Assembly (NCBI GenBank): GCA_937894935.1
Contig: CALAYC010000291.1
Span: 1-5,449 of the forward strand
Direction of reading: 5' to 3'
Source: an uncultured Verrucomicrobiota bacterium
GTDB lineage: Bacteria; Verrucomicrobiota; Verrucomicrobiia; Limisphaerales; JADLHS01
DNA length: 5,449 nucleotides
Shown here: positions 1 to 5,448 of the stretch, piece after piece
Layout of the letters: the number at the start of each line of letters is the position of its first letter
How positions within the stretch are numbered: the first letter of the stretch is position 1
Notes under the pieces: model-generated
Told to the model about the DNA's origin: nothing
Seen by the model: only the letters and a program-made list of their open reading frames with translations
The model's database searches: none
Program-made: the position numbers and the translations under genes

Positions 1-183
1 CAACCGCCGGTGTCGTTGGGTGAATACCTCAGCGGAAGCCGATTCTGGTTTGAATCGTTGCAGAATTGGCAAAGCGAATTCCTCGCTGTCGCCGCCATCG
101 TCATCCTCTCAATCTGGCTACGCGAAAAAGGCTCTCCGGAATCCAAACACCTGGTCGCTCCACACAACGAAACCGGACGTTAA
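1..183 (+). CDS. DUF6766 family membrane protein, C-terminal part (5' end outside window)
   Basis: Frame 1 is open from the first base to a TAA at 181-183 and gives 60 residues with no start codon, so the N-terminal part lies upstream of the window. The segment has the features I recall for the C-terminus of DUF6766 proteins. These are a 'LGEYLSGSRFW' stretch (residues 6-16), an 'ENWQSEFL'-like stretch (here LQNWQSEFL, residues 20-28), one hydrophobic helix at about residues 28-41 (FLAVAAIVILSIWL), then a charged 'REKGSPESK' motif (42-50) and a polar tail ending in ETGR. Family members are small proteins with a few membrane helices. Their biochemical role is unknown to me and I infer none. 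The match rests on remembered motif order, not on a search. The strong hairpin starting 13 bases after the stop may end this transcript. Confidence 0.85.
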   Translation, partial: QPPVSLGEYLSGSRFWFESLQNWQSEFLAVAAIVILSIWLREKGSPESKHLVAPHNETGR

Positions 184-196
184 TACGTTTCCCCTT

Positions 197-224
197 CCTT
201 CGCCCCGCCAATGCGGGGAGAAGG
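197..224 (+). terminator. Strong GC-rich hairpin after the DUF6766 stop; terminator-like or repeat element
   Basis: Bases 197-208 (CCTTCGCCCCGC) pair with 213-224 (GCGGGGAGAAGG) around a CAAT loop. Eleven of twelve positions pair, with one G.A mismatch (202/219). The hairpin lies 13 bases after the DUF6766 stop codon, where a terminator would be expected. No T-run follows, so it is not a classic intrinsic terminator. The 'GCGGGGAGAAGG' half resembles interspersed hairpin repeats common in bacterial intergenic DNA, so it may be a mobile palindromic element that also works as a transcript end or 3'-end stabiliser. Confidence 0.5.
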
Positions 225-255
225 TGTCTGTCAGGTGTCAGGTGTCAGGTGTCAG
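223..255 (+). repeat. Short tandem GGTGTCA heptamer array
   Basis: Three perfect head-to-tail copies of GGTGTCA occupy 234-240, 241-247 and 248-254. A one-base variant, GGTGTCT, lies just upstream at 223-229, separated by four bases. The unit has no spacers, so this is a microsatellite-like tandem repeat. It is the only perfect array I noticed in the window. Copy number could vary by replication slippage, but it lies outside any coding frame I consider real. Confidence 0.85.
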
Positions 256-360
256 TCCGATGGCCAATATCCGGAGTTCCAAATTCAAAACCTCATCTCC
301 CATTTACGATCTCCCAACTCCCAACTTCGAACTTTGATCTGCTGGATTTGAAAACGCCTC

Positions 361-399
361 CTCACCCCAACCCTCTCCCCGTTTCGCGGAGCGAGGGAG
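361..399 (+). repeat. CTCACCCCAACCCTCTCCCC-type interspersed intergenic element
   Basis: Bases 361-380 read CTCACCCCAACCCTCTCCCC. A partly self-complementary second half follows: CCCTC at 371-375 can pair with GAGGG at 393-397, and TCC at 376-378 with GGA at 388-390. I recall this phrase as the core of a widespread imperfect-hairpin repeat found between genes in many bacteria. It is a single degenerate copy here, so its repeat status is recalled and not shown by the window. It could affect transcript ends or be inert. Confidence 0.5.
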
Positions 400-510
400 T
401 TTGTCGGGTGACAGGTTGATAATGTTTGAGACTCGTCACCGCGTCTTCTGCGGCTTCGCGGGGACGCTCGCCCCACCGATGTTTCAGCATGTTTGTGCGG
501 TTGGCGGAGG

Positions 511-516
511 GAGGGG
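511..516 (+). promoter_or_regulatory. Shine-Dalgarno candidate for the GH13 gene
   Basis: GAGGGG at 511-516 lies seven bases before the ATG at 524, and GGAGG at 506-510 lies 13 bases before it. This is the best ribosome-binding signal in the upstream region and is the main reason for choosing ATG 524. The surrounding stretch is purine-rich in general (GGCGGAGGGAGGGG), so the match could be fortuitous. Confidence 0.5.
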
Positions 517-517
517 T

Positions 518-543
518 GGTGTTATGCTCGAGGGCGTAACACC
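518..543 (+). promoter_or_regulatory. Hairpin enclosing the first ATG candidate of the GH13 gene
   Basis: Bases 518-527 (GGTGTTATGC) pair with 534-543 (GCGTAACACC) around a six-base loop, TCGAGG. That gives ten pairs, one of them a T.G wobble. The ATG at 524-526 is inside the left arm and the SD-like GAGGGG is immediately 5' of the stem. Folded, this would hide start 524 while leaving ATG 554, ten bases after the stem, exposed. It may be a translational control element, a sign that 554 is the true start, or a leftover palindromic repeat. Confidence 0.4.
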
Positions 544-3500
544 GGACGTGCTGATGCGTTTTTTCCATTTCTTCGGCGGGAGATTTTTTCTGCGTCGTTT
601 TATCGGGGCCGGAGTGTTGGCGCTGTGCTTATTAAGCGGAAGTTTCGTGCGGGCGGAGGCGATGTTGCAGTTGTTCAATGTGAATTGGGATGAGTTGGTG
701 CAGAAGATTCCGGAGATTGCGGAGGCGGGTTACACGAGTTTATGGCTGCCGCCGCCGGCAAAGGCGGGCAGTGTGTTTTCCGTGGGTTACGATTTGTTCG
801 ATCCGTTCGATCTCGGGGATTTGAATCAACGGGGCACGGTGCGCACGCGCTACGGGACGAAGGCGGAGTTGTTGCACGCAGTGGAGATGGCGCATCGCTT
901 CGGGTTGCGGGTGTACTTCGACAATATCATGAATCATCGGGGCTTCGATGTGCCGAAGTATTTTCAAAATACGCCGACGAATGTTTATCCGGGGTTGACG
1001 GTGGAGGATTTTCATTTGCGGCGGCAGGGGGACGGCACGTTTCGGAATTGGGACACGATTAATGATTTCGGGAATGTGTGGGAGGTGCAGAATCGGCCGC
1101 TCTCCGGGTTGATTGATCTGGCGAATGAGCCGGGTGGGTTGAATCTCAATTTCGGTCCAACGCTCGGTAGCACGACGGCGAAAGTTTCATTTGTGCGACA
1201 GCCGGGAATGAATTCGTACTACATGGATACGAATCTGCCGCCGATTGCCGGTCCGTGGCATCCGTTCAATGGGGCGAATGGTGATCCGGTGGTGGAGGAT
1301 GTGAATGCGTATCTGATTCGCGCGGCAATGTGGATGGTGAATGAGACCAAGTGCGATGGGTTTCGATTGGATGCGGTGAAGCATACGCCGGCGGGGTTCT
1401 TCGGGGCGACGAGTGCGACGCCGGATGGTTATCTCGGCGGGATTCAGACGATGTTCGATTACGTGCATGGTTACGGGAACAACGTGCTCGGGAATGGTTA
1501 CGTGGAAGCGGATGATAATCGTAACAGTTGTTTCGACACGGAAGCGCCGCGGAATGATGCGTTGTTGTTTGGCGAACATCTGGGGGAGCCGCCGAGTTTT
1601 TCGGATTATCTGAGTCGCGGGATGCGTTTGCTGAACGCACCGTATCATTTTCAGTTGAACAATATCTTCGGGAATCCGAGTGCGTCGTTGTCGGGATTGG
1701 ATCAACGGGATTATCGGCCGTACGGCAGTGCGTTTACCGGTCCGCAGAGTGTGTTGTTTGCGCAGAGTCATGATGATGGTTTTGCGAATCGGCGCGAGCT
1801 GCATAACGCGTACAACTTTTTCCGCGAGGGGCTGCCATCCATTTATTCGGATGGTTACAATCAGTCGAGCGGGCCGGATTACTTTCCGCGCGTGGCGAAT
1901 GCGCCGTATCTCGGGCAGTTCGGTGATAACAAGATGCCGGACGTGGCGTATCTGCATCATCAACTCGCGCGCGGCGGCACGCGTCCGCGTTGGAGCGACA
2001 ACGACATTGTGGCGTTCGAGCGTTATGATTATCGCGACCCGGGCAGCGCCGCAGATCAGACGGTGGTGTTGTTTGCGATGAATGATAATTACGCGGGCAC
2101 GCCGGGCGGCGAGATCAGTTTCGATGACGGGGTGGCGCAGGCGACGGCGGGGACGTTTTACGAATGTTTTCCGGTGCAGAATTCGCGCGGGGTCGGATTG
2201 GTCGTTGGTTTTCCACCGGGTACCGTGTTGGTGCAGATGGCTGATGCGCCGAATCGCGAGCGGGCATGTGCAAAACTGTTGGTGCGCCAGGCAACGGCGA
2301 ATCTCGCAGAAGCGCAGAGTTCGGCGAATGATGCCAATCCGGTGAACCGCAAAGTTTACGTCGGCGGCCAGTCACTCGCGCCGGGCGGCGGGGCGATTGA
2401 GTTCAAGATTCCCAGCGGCAGTTATGTGGCGTATGCGATTCAATGGCCTGAGCCGAGTCGCGCGCATCGCGAAGATGTGATTACGCTCCGACAGAACGGA
2501 GCGGAGGCGCCACGCATCACGGTGTATCGGCGCGACGGTGTGGATGGGGATGCGGGATTTAATCCGCGGTATCCGTTCAAAATGCGCGGGCGCGTGGATG
2601 AGTCCGGTAATGTGATTGGCGGAATGAATGTATCCAATCGCACTTACGCGATTGATGTGCCGGTGGTGACGAATGCGAATTTTGATTTCGTGATTCGCGC
2701 CGATGCGTCCGCCAACAACATTCTCGCGAAGCTCGATGGCGGCGTGGATATCAACAGTCAGATTGGTTTCGGGCCGACGACGGGATTGGATCGGCGCGAT
2801 AACAAGCCGGGTTCAGCTACGGATATTATTCTCGGCTACGAACAGACGGAGTTTCAATCGCGCTTCGGCCCGGAGAAATTTGCCGCCCAGGCAACGAATC
2901 GGAATAACACCGTTTCAGCAGGCGCGGAGACGTATCACTACACGGTCGGAACTCCGGCGAGCGATTTGATTGTGACGGGCGCAGGGCATGATTGGACGGT
3001 GACAGCAGGAACAGCGGCGTGGGCGATTCATAGTCCGAGTAATGTAACGACGATTGCGGGTGGCGGACCGGTGACGCAGCGTGTGCCGTTGCATCCCGCA
3101 GCCGGTGCGGCGGTGGAGATTTATGTGCGCGTGGGTTACGAGTTTCAGGTGAGTCGTTGTTATCTCTACTACACAACGGACGGGACGAATCCCGAAGGGG
3201 CTTTTGGGGTCGGACATGGCACGACGAAAGCAGTGCAGGGGAGTTGGGTAAATGATGATGCGGACAACGGCACGGTGGATTGGTGGAAAGCGACGATTCC
3301 GGGCGCGGACAATGTCGCGGGCGCAAACATTCGTTACAAGATTGCGCTGCATAGTGATTTTGTTCCGCCGCTTTCTGATGCCGACGCGGCGAAGTTTTAC
3401 GGGCTGACGACGTTTGCCGTGACGAATTTCAATCCTACGACAGCAACGGTGTGGTTGCATAACAATCGCAATCCGAAGCACACAACGACCGGACTGGCGG

Positions 3501-4612
3501 AAGGCTTTCACATCGTGCGAGCAAGGACGTTTTTGTCGCGTGATGGGAAGGCGTCGGTGTTCAACACGTTTGCGCAGACGTTTTATTACGATGCTGCGCC
3601 GCCGGAGGGCGTAGTGGCGTTTCCGGCGGCGGACGGCGCGACGTTGAATGGCATCAGTTATGAACTGGTGATTCGCACAGATGCGTCGGCGATCGGCGTG
3701 GAAATCAACATCAGCGACAGCAACGCGGGCAACGACGATGCGGTGACAGGACAGGCGAATGGCAATGGATTGACGAATGGCGTGCCGGTGTTCGTGGCGG
3801 CGCAAGCGGTGACGCCGAACGGTTCGTTGAATGCGTTGTTTCCCGAGTTGCCGAAGGAGTGGCGGTTCAATTACGTCGGGATTCCAAGCAGCGGCACGGC
3901 GACGATTACGGTGCGAATCAGTGAGGCAACAACGGCGGTGTTGTCGGACCGCGTGCGCGTGTTGACGCGAACAGTGAATACGTTAGCGCCGGCGCGAACG
4001 TTGTTCATTTCCTCGCCGGAGACGAATGGCACGCTGCAATTGGCCGGACCGAATGCGAGCATGAACATTCGTGTGTGCAACACGACGTTGAATCCGGAAA
4101 CGGGCGAGCTTGCGAATTACACGTTGAAGATTAACGGCGTGGCGGTGGATGCGGAGGACATCGTTTTCGGAACGAGTCCGGCGTGCGGCGCGGGATATCA
4201 GTCGTTGGCGTATCGCTGGACAGATATTCCGGCGGGCACAAATGTGATTGAGGCGACTTTCATTGGCTCGGTGGTGCTGACGGAGACGCGGACGGTAAAC
4301 ATCGTTTATCCGCCGCCGCCGGATCTGGATTCCGATGGCGACGGAATGACGGATGCAAAGGAACTCATTGCGGGAACTGATCCGAACGATGCGAACTCGG
4401 TCTTGCGCATCACGGAGTTGGCGAATGGAAATCAACTGGTGATCTGGAGCAGTGTCGTTGGCAAAAATTATCAGGTGCTCGCGACGACGAATCTGACGGA
4501 GCCGTTCACGCCTATCAGTCCGGTGATTCAGGCGAGTGACGTGTCTTCGTTTTATTTCGATGCGACGCCGGATGCAGGGAAGAAGTTTTATCGTGTGCAG
4601 GTATTGCCGTGA
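524..4612 (+). CDS. Secreted multi-domain GH13 alpha-amylase family glycosidase
   Basis: This is predicted to cleave or rearrange alpha-glucosidic bonds outside the cytoplasm. Numbering is from ATG 524 (1362 aa). ATG 554 is an alternative, so subtract 10; it gives a more usual signal peptide (MRFFHFF...). The signal peptide's Arg-rich region and hydrophobic core (about 27-42) end in VRA/AEA, with cleavage after A44 or A46. The catalytic barrel spans about 47-490. Region I is FDNIMNH (D133, N137, H138). Region II is GFRLDAVKH (R281, nucleophile D283, K286, H287). Region III is LLFGEHLGE (acid/base E351). Region IV is AQSHDD (H416, D417). The triad is intact, and GYDLFDP at 88-94 is also typical. 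A domain-C-like beta region follows (about 491-640), then accessory beta modules, a calcium-binding TSP3-like repeat (D1267-D1289) and a tail ending in FYRVQVLP. Most GH13 enzymes have about 450-700 residues, so over half is accessory. GH13 membership is secure; subfamily and substrate are not. Confidence 0.9.
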   Translation: MLEGVTPDVLMRFFHFFGGRFFLRRFIGAGVLALCLLSGSFVRAEAMLQLFNVNWDELVQKIPEIAEAGYTSLWLPPPAKAGSVFSVGYDLFDPFDLGDLNQRGTVRTRYGTKAELLHAVEMAHRFGLRVYFDNIMNHRGFDVPKYFQNTPTNVYPGLTVEDFHLRRQGDGTFRNWDTINDFGNVWEVQNRPLSGLIDLANEPGGLNLNFGPTLGSTTAKVSFVRQPGMNSYYMDTNLPPIAGPWHPFNGANGDPVVEDVNAYLIRAAMWMVNETKCDGFRLDAVKHTPAGFFGATSATPDGYLGGIQTMFDYVHGYGNNVLGNGYVEADDNRNSCFDTEAPRNDALLFGEHLGEPPSFSDYLSRGMRLLNAPYHFQLNNIFGNPSASLSGLDQRDYRPYGSAFTGPQSVLFAQSHDDGFANRRELHNAYNFFREGLPSIYSDGYNQSSGPDYFPRVANAPYLGQFGDNKMPDVAYLHHQLARGGTRPRWSDNDIVAFERYDYRDPGSAADQTVVLFAMNDNYAGTPGGEISFDDGVAQATAGTFYECFPVQNSRGVGLVVGFPPGTVLVQMADAPNRERACAKLLVRQATANLAEAQSSANDANPVNRKVYVGGQSLAPGGGAIEFKIPSGSYVAYAIQWPEPSRAHREDVITLRQNGAEAPRITVYRRDGVDGDAGFNPRYPFKMRGRVDESGNVIGGMNVSNRTYAIDVPVVTNANFDFVIRADASANNILAKLDGGVDINSQIGFGPTTGLDRRDNKPGSATDIILGYEQTEFQSRFGPEKFAAQATNRNNTVSAGAETYHYTVGTPASDLIVTGAGHDWTVTAGTAAWAIHSPSNVTTIAGGGPVTQRVPLHPAAGAAVEIYVRVGYEFQVSRCYLYYTTDGTNPEGAFGVGHGTTKAVQGSWVNDDADNGTVDWWKATIPGADNVAGANIRYKIALHSDFVPPLSDADAAKFYGLTTFAVTNFNPTTATVWLHNNRNPKHTTTGLAEGFHIVRARTFLSRDGKASVFNTFAQTFYYDAAPPEGVVAFPAADGATLNGISYELVIRTDASAIGVEINISDSNAGNDDAVTGQANGNGLTNGVPVFVAAQAVTPNGSLNALFPELPKEWRFNYVGIPSSGTATITVRISEATTAVLSDRVRVLTRTVNTLAPARTLFISSPETNGTLQLAGPNASMNIRVCNTTLNPETGELANYTLKINGVAVDAEDIVFGTSPACGAGYQSLAYRWTDIPAGTNVIEATFIGSVVLTETRTVNIVYPPPPDLDSDGDGMTDAKELIAGTDPNDANSVLRITELANGNQLVIWSSVVGKNYQVLATTNLTEPFTPISPVIQASDVSSFYFDATPDAGKKFYRVQVLP
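2681..2740 (+). repeat. First copy of an internal VIRxDASA module in the GH13 protein
   Basis: Residues 720-739 begin FDFVIRADASANNILAKLDG. Residues 1046-1065 begin YELVIRTDASAIGVEINISD. Both open a new module after a proline- and alanine-rich linker, and both match the core VIR[AT]DASA. At DNA level, GATTCGC followed by GATGCGTC is shared, so the similarity extends to the nucleotides. I read this as a duplicated Ig-like accessory domain of the same enzyme, with the second copy starting near base 3659. The domain family is not named because I do not recognise it. Confidence 0.5.
4322..4393 (+). other. Thrombospondin-3-like calcium-binding repeat in the GH13 protein
   Basis: Residues 1267-1290 contain the D-x-D-x-D-G-D-G-x-x-D pattern (D1267, D1269, D1271, D1273, D1277) and then AKELIAGTDPNDA. 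The regularly spaced aspartates are the calcium ligands of TSP3/EF-hand-like repeats. A proline run (PPPP, 1263-1266) marks the linker before it. In secreted proteins of Verrucomicrobiota and related phyla this repeat commonly precedes the last beta domain, as it does here (1293-1362). It is predicted to be a rigid calcium-stabilised spacer. Confidence 0.8.
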
Positions 4613-4681
4613 TAAAGACAGACGAGGAGGTTGCGCAGAATGGAAGTTGCATCGTCGGCGGGCTTGTCTTAATTGAGAGGC

Positions 4682-4721
4682 CGGTGGCGAATGAGGTCGG
4701 AAGCGAGTCGGTTCGCCGCTG
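4682..4721 (+). promoter_or_regulatory. Hairpin with short T-run directly before the adenosyltransferase start
   Basis: Bases 4682-4691 (CGGTGGCGAA) pair with 4712-4721 (TTCGCCGCTG), ten pairs including two G.T wobbles. The loop of about 20 bases contains GAGG at 4693-4696. ATTTTC follows the stem at 4722-4727 and the ATG comes at 4731. It lies 70-109 bases after the GH13 stop codon. It could be a weak terminator for the GH13 transcript or a leader hairpin controlling translation of the next gene, which has no clear Shine-Dalgarno sequence of its own. The sequence does not decide between these. Confidence 0.4.
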
Positions 4722-4730
4722 ATTTTCATC

Positions 4731-5279
4731 ATGAGCATCATTACGAAGACCGGCGACAAAGGCACAACGGCACTGATGTATGGCCGGCGCGTCAGCAAAT
4801 GTCATCCGCGGGTCGAAGCCTACGGTTGCGTGGATGAGTTGAACACGGCACTGGGTTTGGCGCGTGCGTCGGCGACAGATGCGTTTGTGCGCGAACATCT
4901 GCTGACGATTCAAAAGGACCTCGTGATTTTGATGGGGGAACTCGCGACGGCGGTGGAGGATTTGCCGCGTTACGTGAAGGACGGTTATACGCTCGTCACG
5001 TCGCAACTCACACACAAGCTCGACGCGGTGGCGAAGGAACTCGAAGCGCAAAATATTTCTTTCAAAGGTTGGGCGACGCCGGGCGCGTGTCTGAATTCGG
5101 CGGCGCTCGACATGGCGCGAACGGTCTGTCGGCGCGCGGAACGACGCGTGTGCGCGTTGCAGGAGGCGGATCAATTGCAGAACTCGGAGATCATCATTTA
5201 CCTGAATCGGCTGGCGGATTTGTTGTGGTTGCTGGCGCGTTGGGTGGAAACCAAGGGGACATCGAGTTGCAAACTTTGA
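4731..5279 (+). CDS. pduO: PduO-type ATP:cob(I)alamin adenosyltransferase
   Basis: It transfers the 5'-deoxyadenosyl group of ATP to cob(I)alamin or cob(I)yrinic acid a,c-diamide, giving adenosylcobalamin, in the cytoplasm. Family members work as homotrimers of four- or five-helix bundles. The 182 residues are a full-length single domain. The ATP-binding N-terminus reads ITKTGDKGTTAL (4-15), followed by RVEAYGCVDELNTALG (27-42). The C-terminal signature ARTVCRRAER is at 129-138 and YLNRLADLLWLLAR at 157-170. D35 and R130 match the D35-R128 salt bridge of the Lactobacillus reuteri enzyme. The usual FxLPGG is WATPGA (114-119), and the usual His of LHxAR is D127. ATG 4731 is the only start: the in-frame stop upstream is at 4692 and no ATG, GTG or TTG lies between. 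No Shine-Dalgarno is visible. No other B12 or Pdu gene is nearby, so the symbol names the family type, not a propanediol operon. Confidence 0.93.
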   Translation: MSIITKTGDKGTTALMYGRRVSKCHPRVEAYGCVDELNTALGLARASATDAFVREHLLTIQKDLVILMGELATAVEDLPRYVKDGYTLVTSQLTHKLDAVAKELEAQNISFKGWATPGACLNSAALDMARTVCRRAERRVCALQEADQLQNSEIIIYLNRLADLLWLLARWVETKGTSSCKL

Positions 5280-5304
5280 CTTAATCCAAACAAACCGGAG
5301 TTAA

Positions 5305-5363
5305 GACCAGCGGGAACTGTATAAATCTCGCCCGTTCCCTTGTAAGCTGTTCCTGCGCTGGTC
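5305..5363 (+). terminator. Long inverted repeat downstream of the adenosyltransferase; possible transcript end
   Basis: GACCAGCGGGAAC at 5305-5317 pairs with 5349-5363 (GTTCC, a two-base TG bulge, then CGCTGGTC), giving 13 pairs over a 31-base loop. It begins 25 bases after the adenosyltransferase stop. An alternative is GGGAAC (5312-5317) with GTTCCC (5334-5339), so two folds compete for the same left arm. There is no T-run after the stem, so intrinsic termination is not shown. The right arm overlaps the coding remnant at the end of the window. Confidence 0.35.
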
Positions 5364-5448
5364 AGACATCAACGACAACGGCCCGGATGACGGGCTGGCC
5401 ATTGATGATTTATCCGTGACCTGGTCACCTGTAACAACTCAACGCTAA
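5305..5448 (+). pseudogene. Remnant of the C-terminus of a secreted surface-type protein
   Basis: The frame is open from 5305 (just after an in-frame TAA at 5302) to a TAA at 5446-5448 and encodes 47 residues with no ATG, GTG or TTG upstream of the conserved part. From 5350 it reads FLRWSDINDNGPDDGLAIDD, followed by LSVTWSPVTTQR. The pattern RWxDxNDxGxDDGLAIDDxSVTW is one I recall as the closing strand region of large extracellular proteins in Verrucomicrobiota, such as lamin-tail, exonuclease or adhesin-type proteins, sometimes just before a PEP-CTERM sorting signal. No PEP-CTERM follows here. Upstream of about 5341 the reading loses any resemblance, so the body of the gene is gone. It is most likely a deletion remnant. 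I cannot identify the parent protein. Confidence 0.55.

Larger units (their letters stand above)
184..523. other. Gene-free intergenic region composed of repeat-like blocks
   Basis: About 340 bases separate the DUF6766 stop from the chosen start of the GH13 gene. I see no convincing gene on either strand. In order it holds a hairpin (197-224), a heptamer array (223-255), a pyrimidine-rich stretch with repeated CTCCCA units (about 293-325), a CTCACCCC-type element (361-399) and a block rich in GC palindromic pieces (about 431-480) reading ACGCTCGCCCCACC at its end. The antisense frame through it reads phrases such as SLAPRNGERVGVR, which I recall from many spurious hypothetical proteins predicted over such repeats. 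The promoter of the GH13 gene should lie here, but I could not pick a -35/-10 pair with confidence. Confidence 0.6.

Noticed and set aside
223..255. CRISPR-like array
   Set aside because: The seven-base units are directly adjacent with no spacers, so it is a simple tandem repeat.
401..523. Extension of the GH13 gene to the TTG at 401
   Set aside because: The 41 added residues come from the repeat-like intergenic block, place a non-signal sequence before the signal peptide, and lack a Shine-Dalgarno at TTG 401.
285..568. Antisense frames over the upstream region (63 and 68 residues)
   Set aside because: They translate the repeat elements into phrases like SLAPRNGERVGVR that I recall from spurious predictions, and they have no domain or start signal.
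614..634. Lipoprotein signal with Cys in LALCLLSG
   Set aside because: The residue before Cys is Leu, not the Gly/Ala/Ser of a lipobox, and a normal signal peptidase I site (VRA/AEA) follows at residues 42-46.
1187..1963. 258-residue antisense frame inside the GH13 gene
   Set aside because: Its Arg/His/Ile-rich composition is what the complement of the real codons produces, and the opposite strand holds the GH13 catalytic motifs.
2915..4798. Long antisense frames (296 and 271 residues) over the 3' part of the GH13 gene
   Set aside because: They have the same Arg/His-rich shadow composition, no recognisable motifs, and run opposite a well-supported continuous coding frame.
4515..5174. 219-residue antisense frame across the gap and adenosyltransferase
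   Set aside because: It is complementary to a gene with full family signatures, is Arg-rich and has no recognisable domain.
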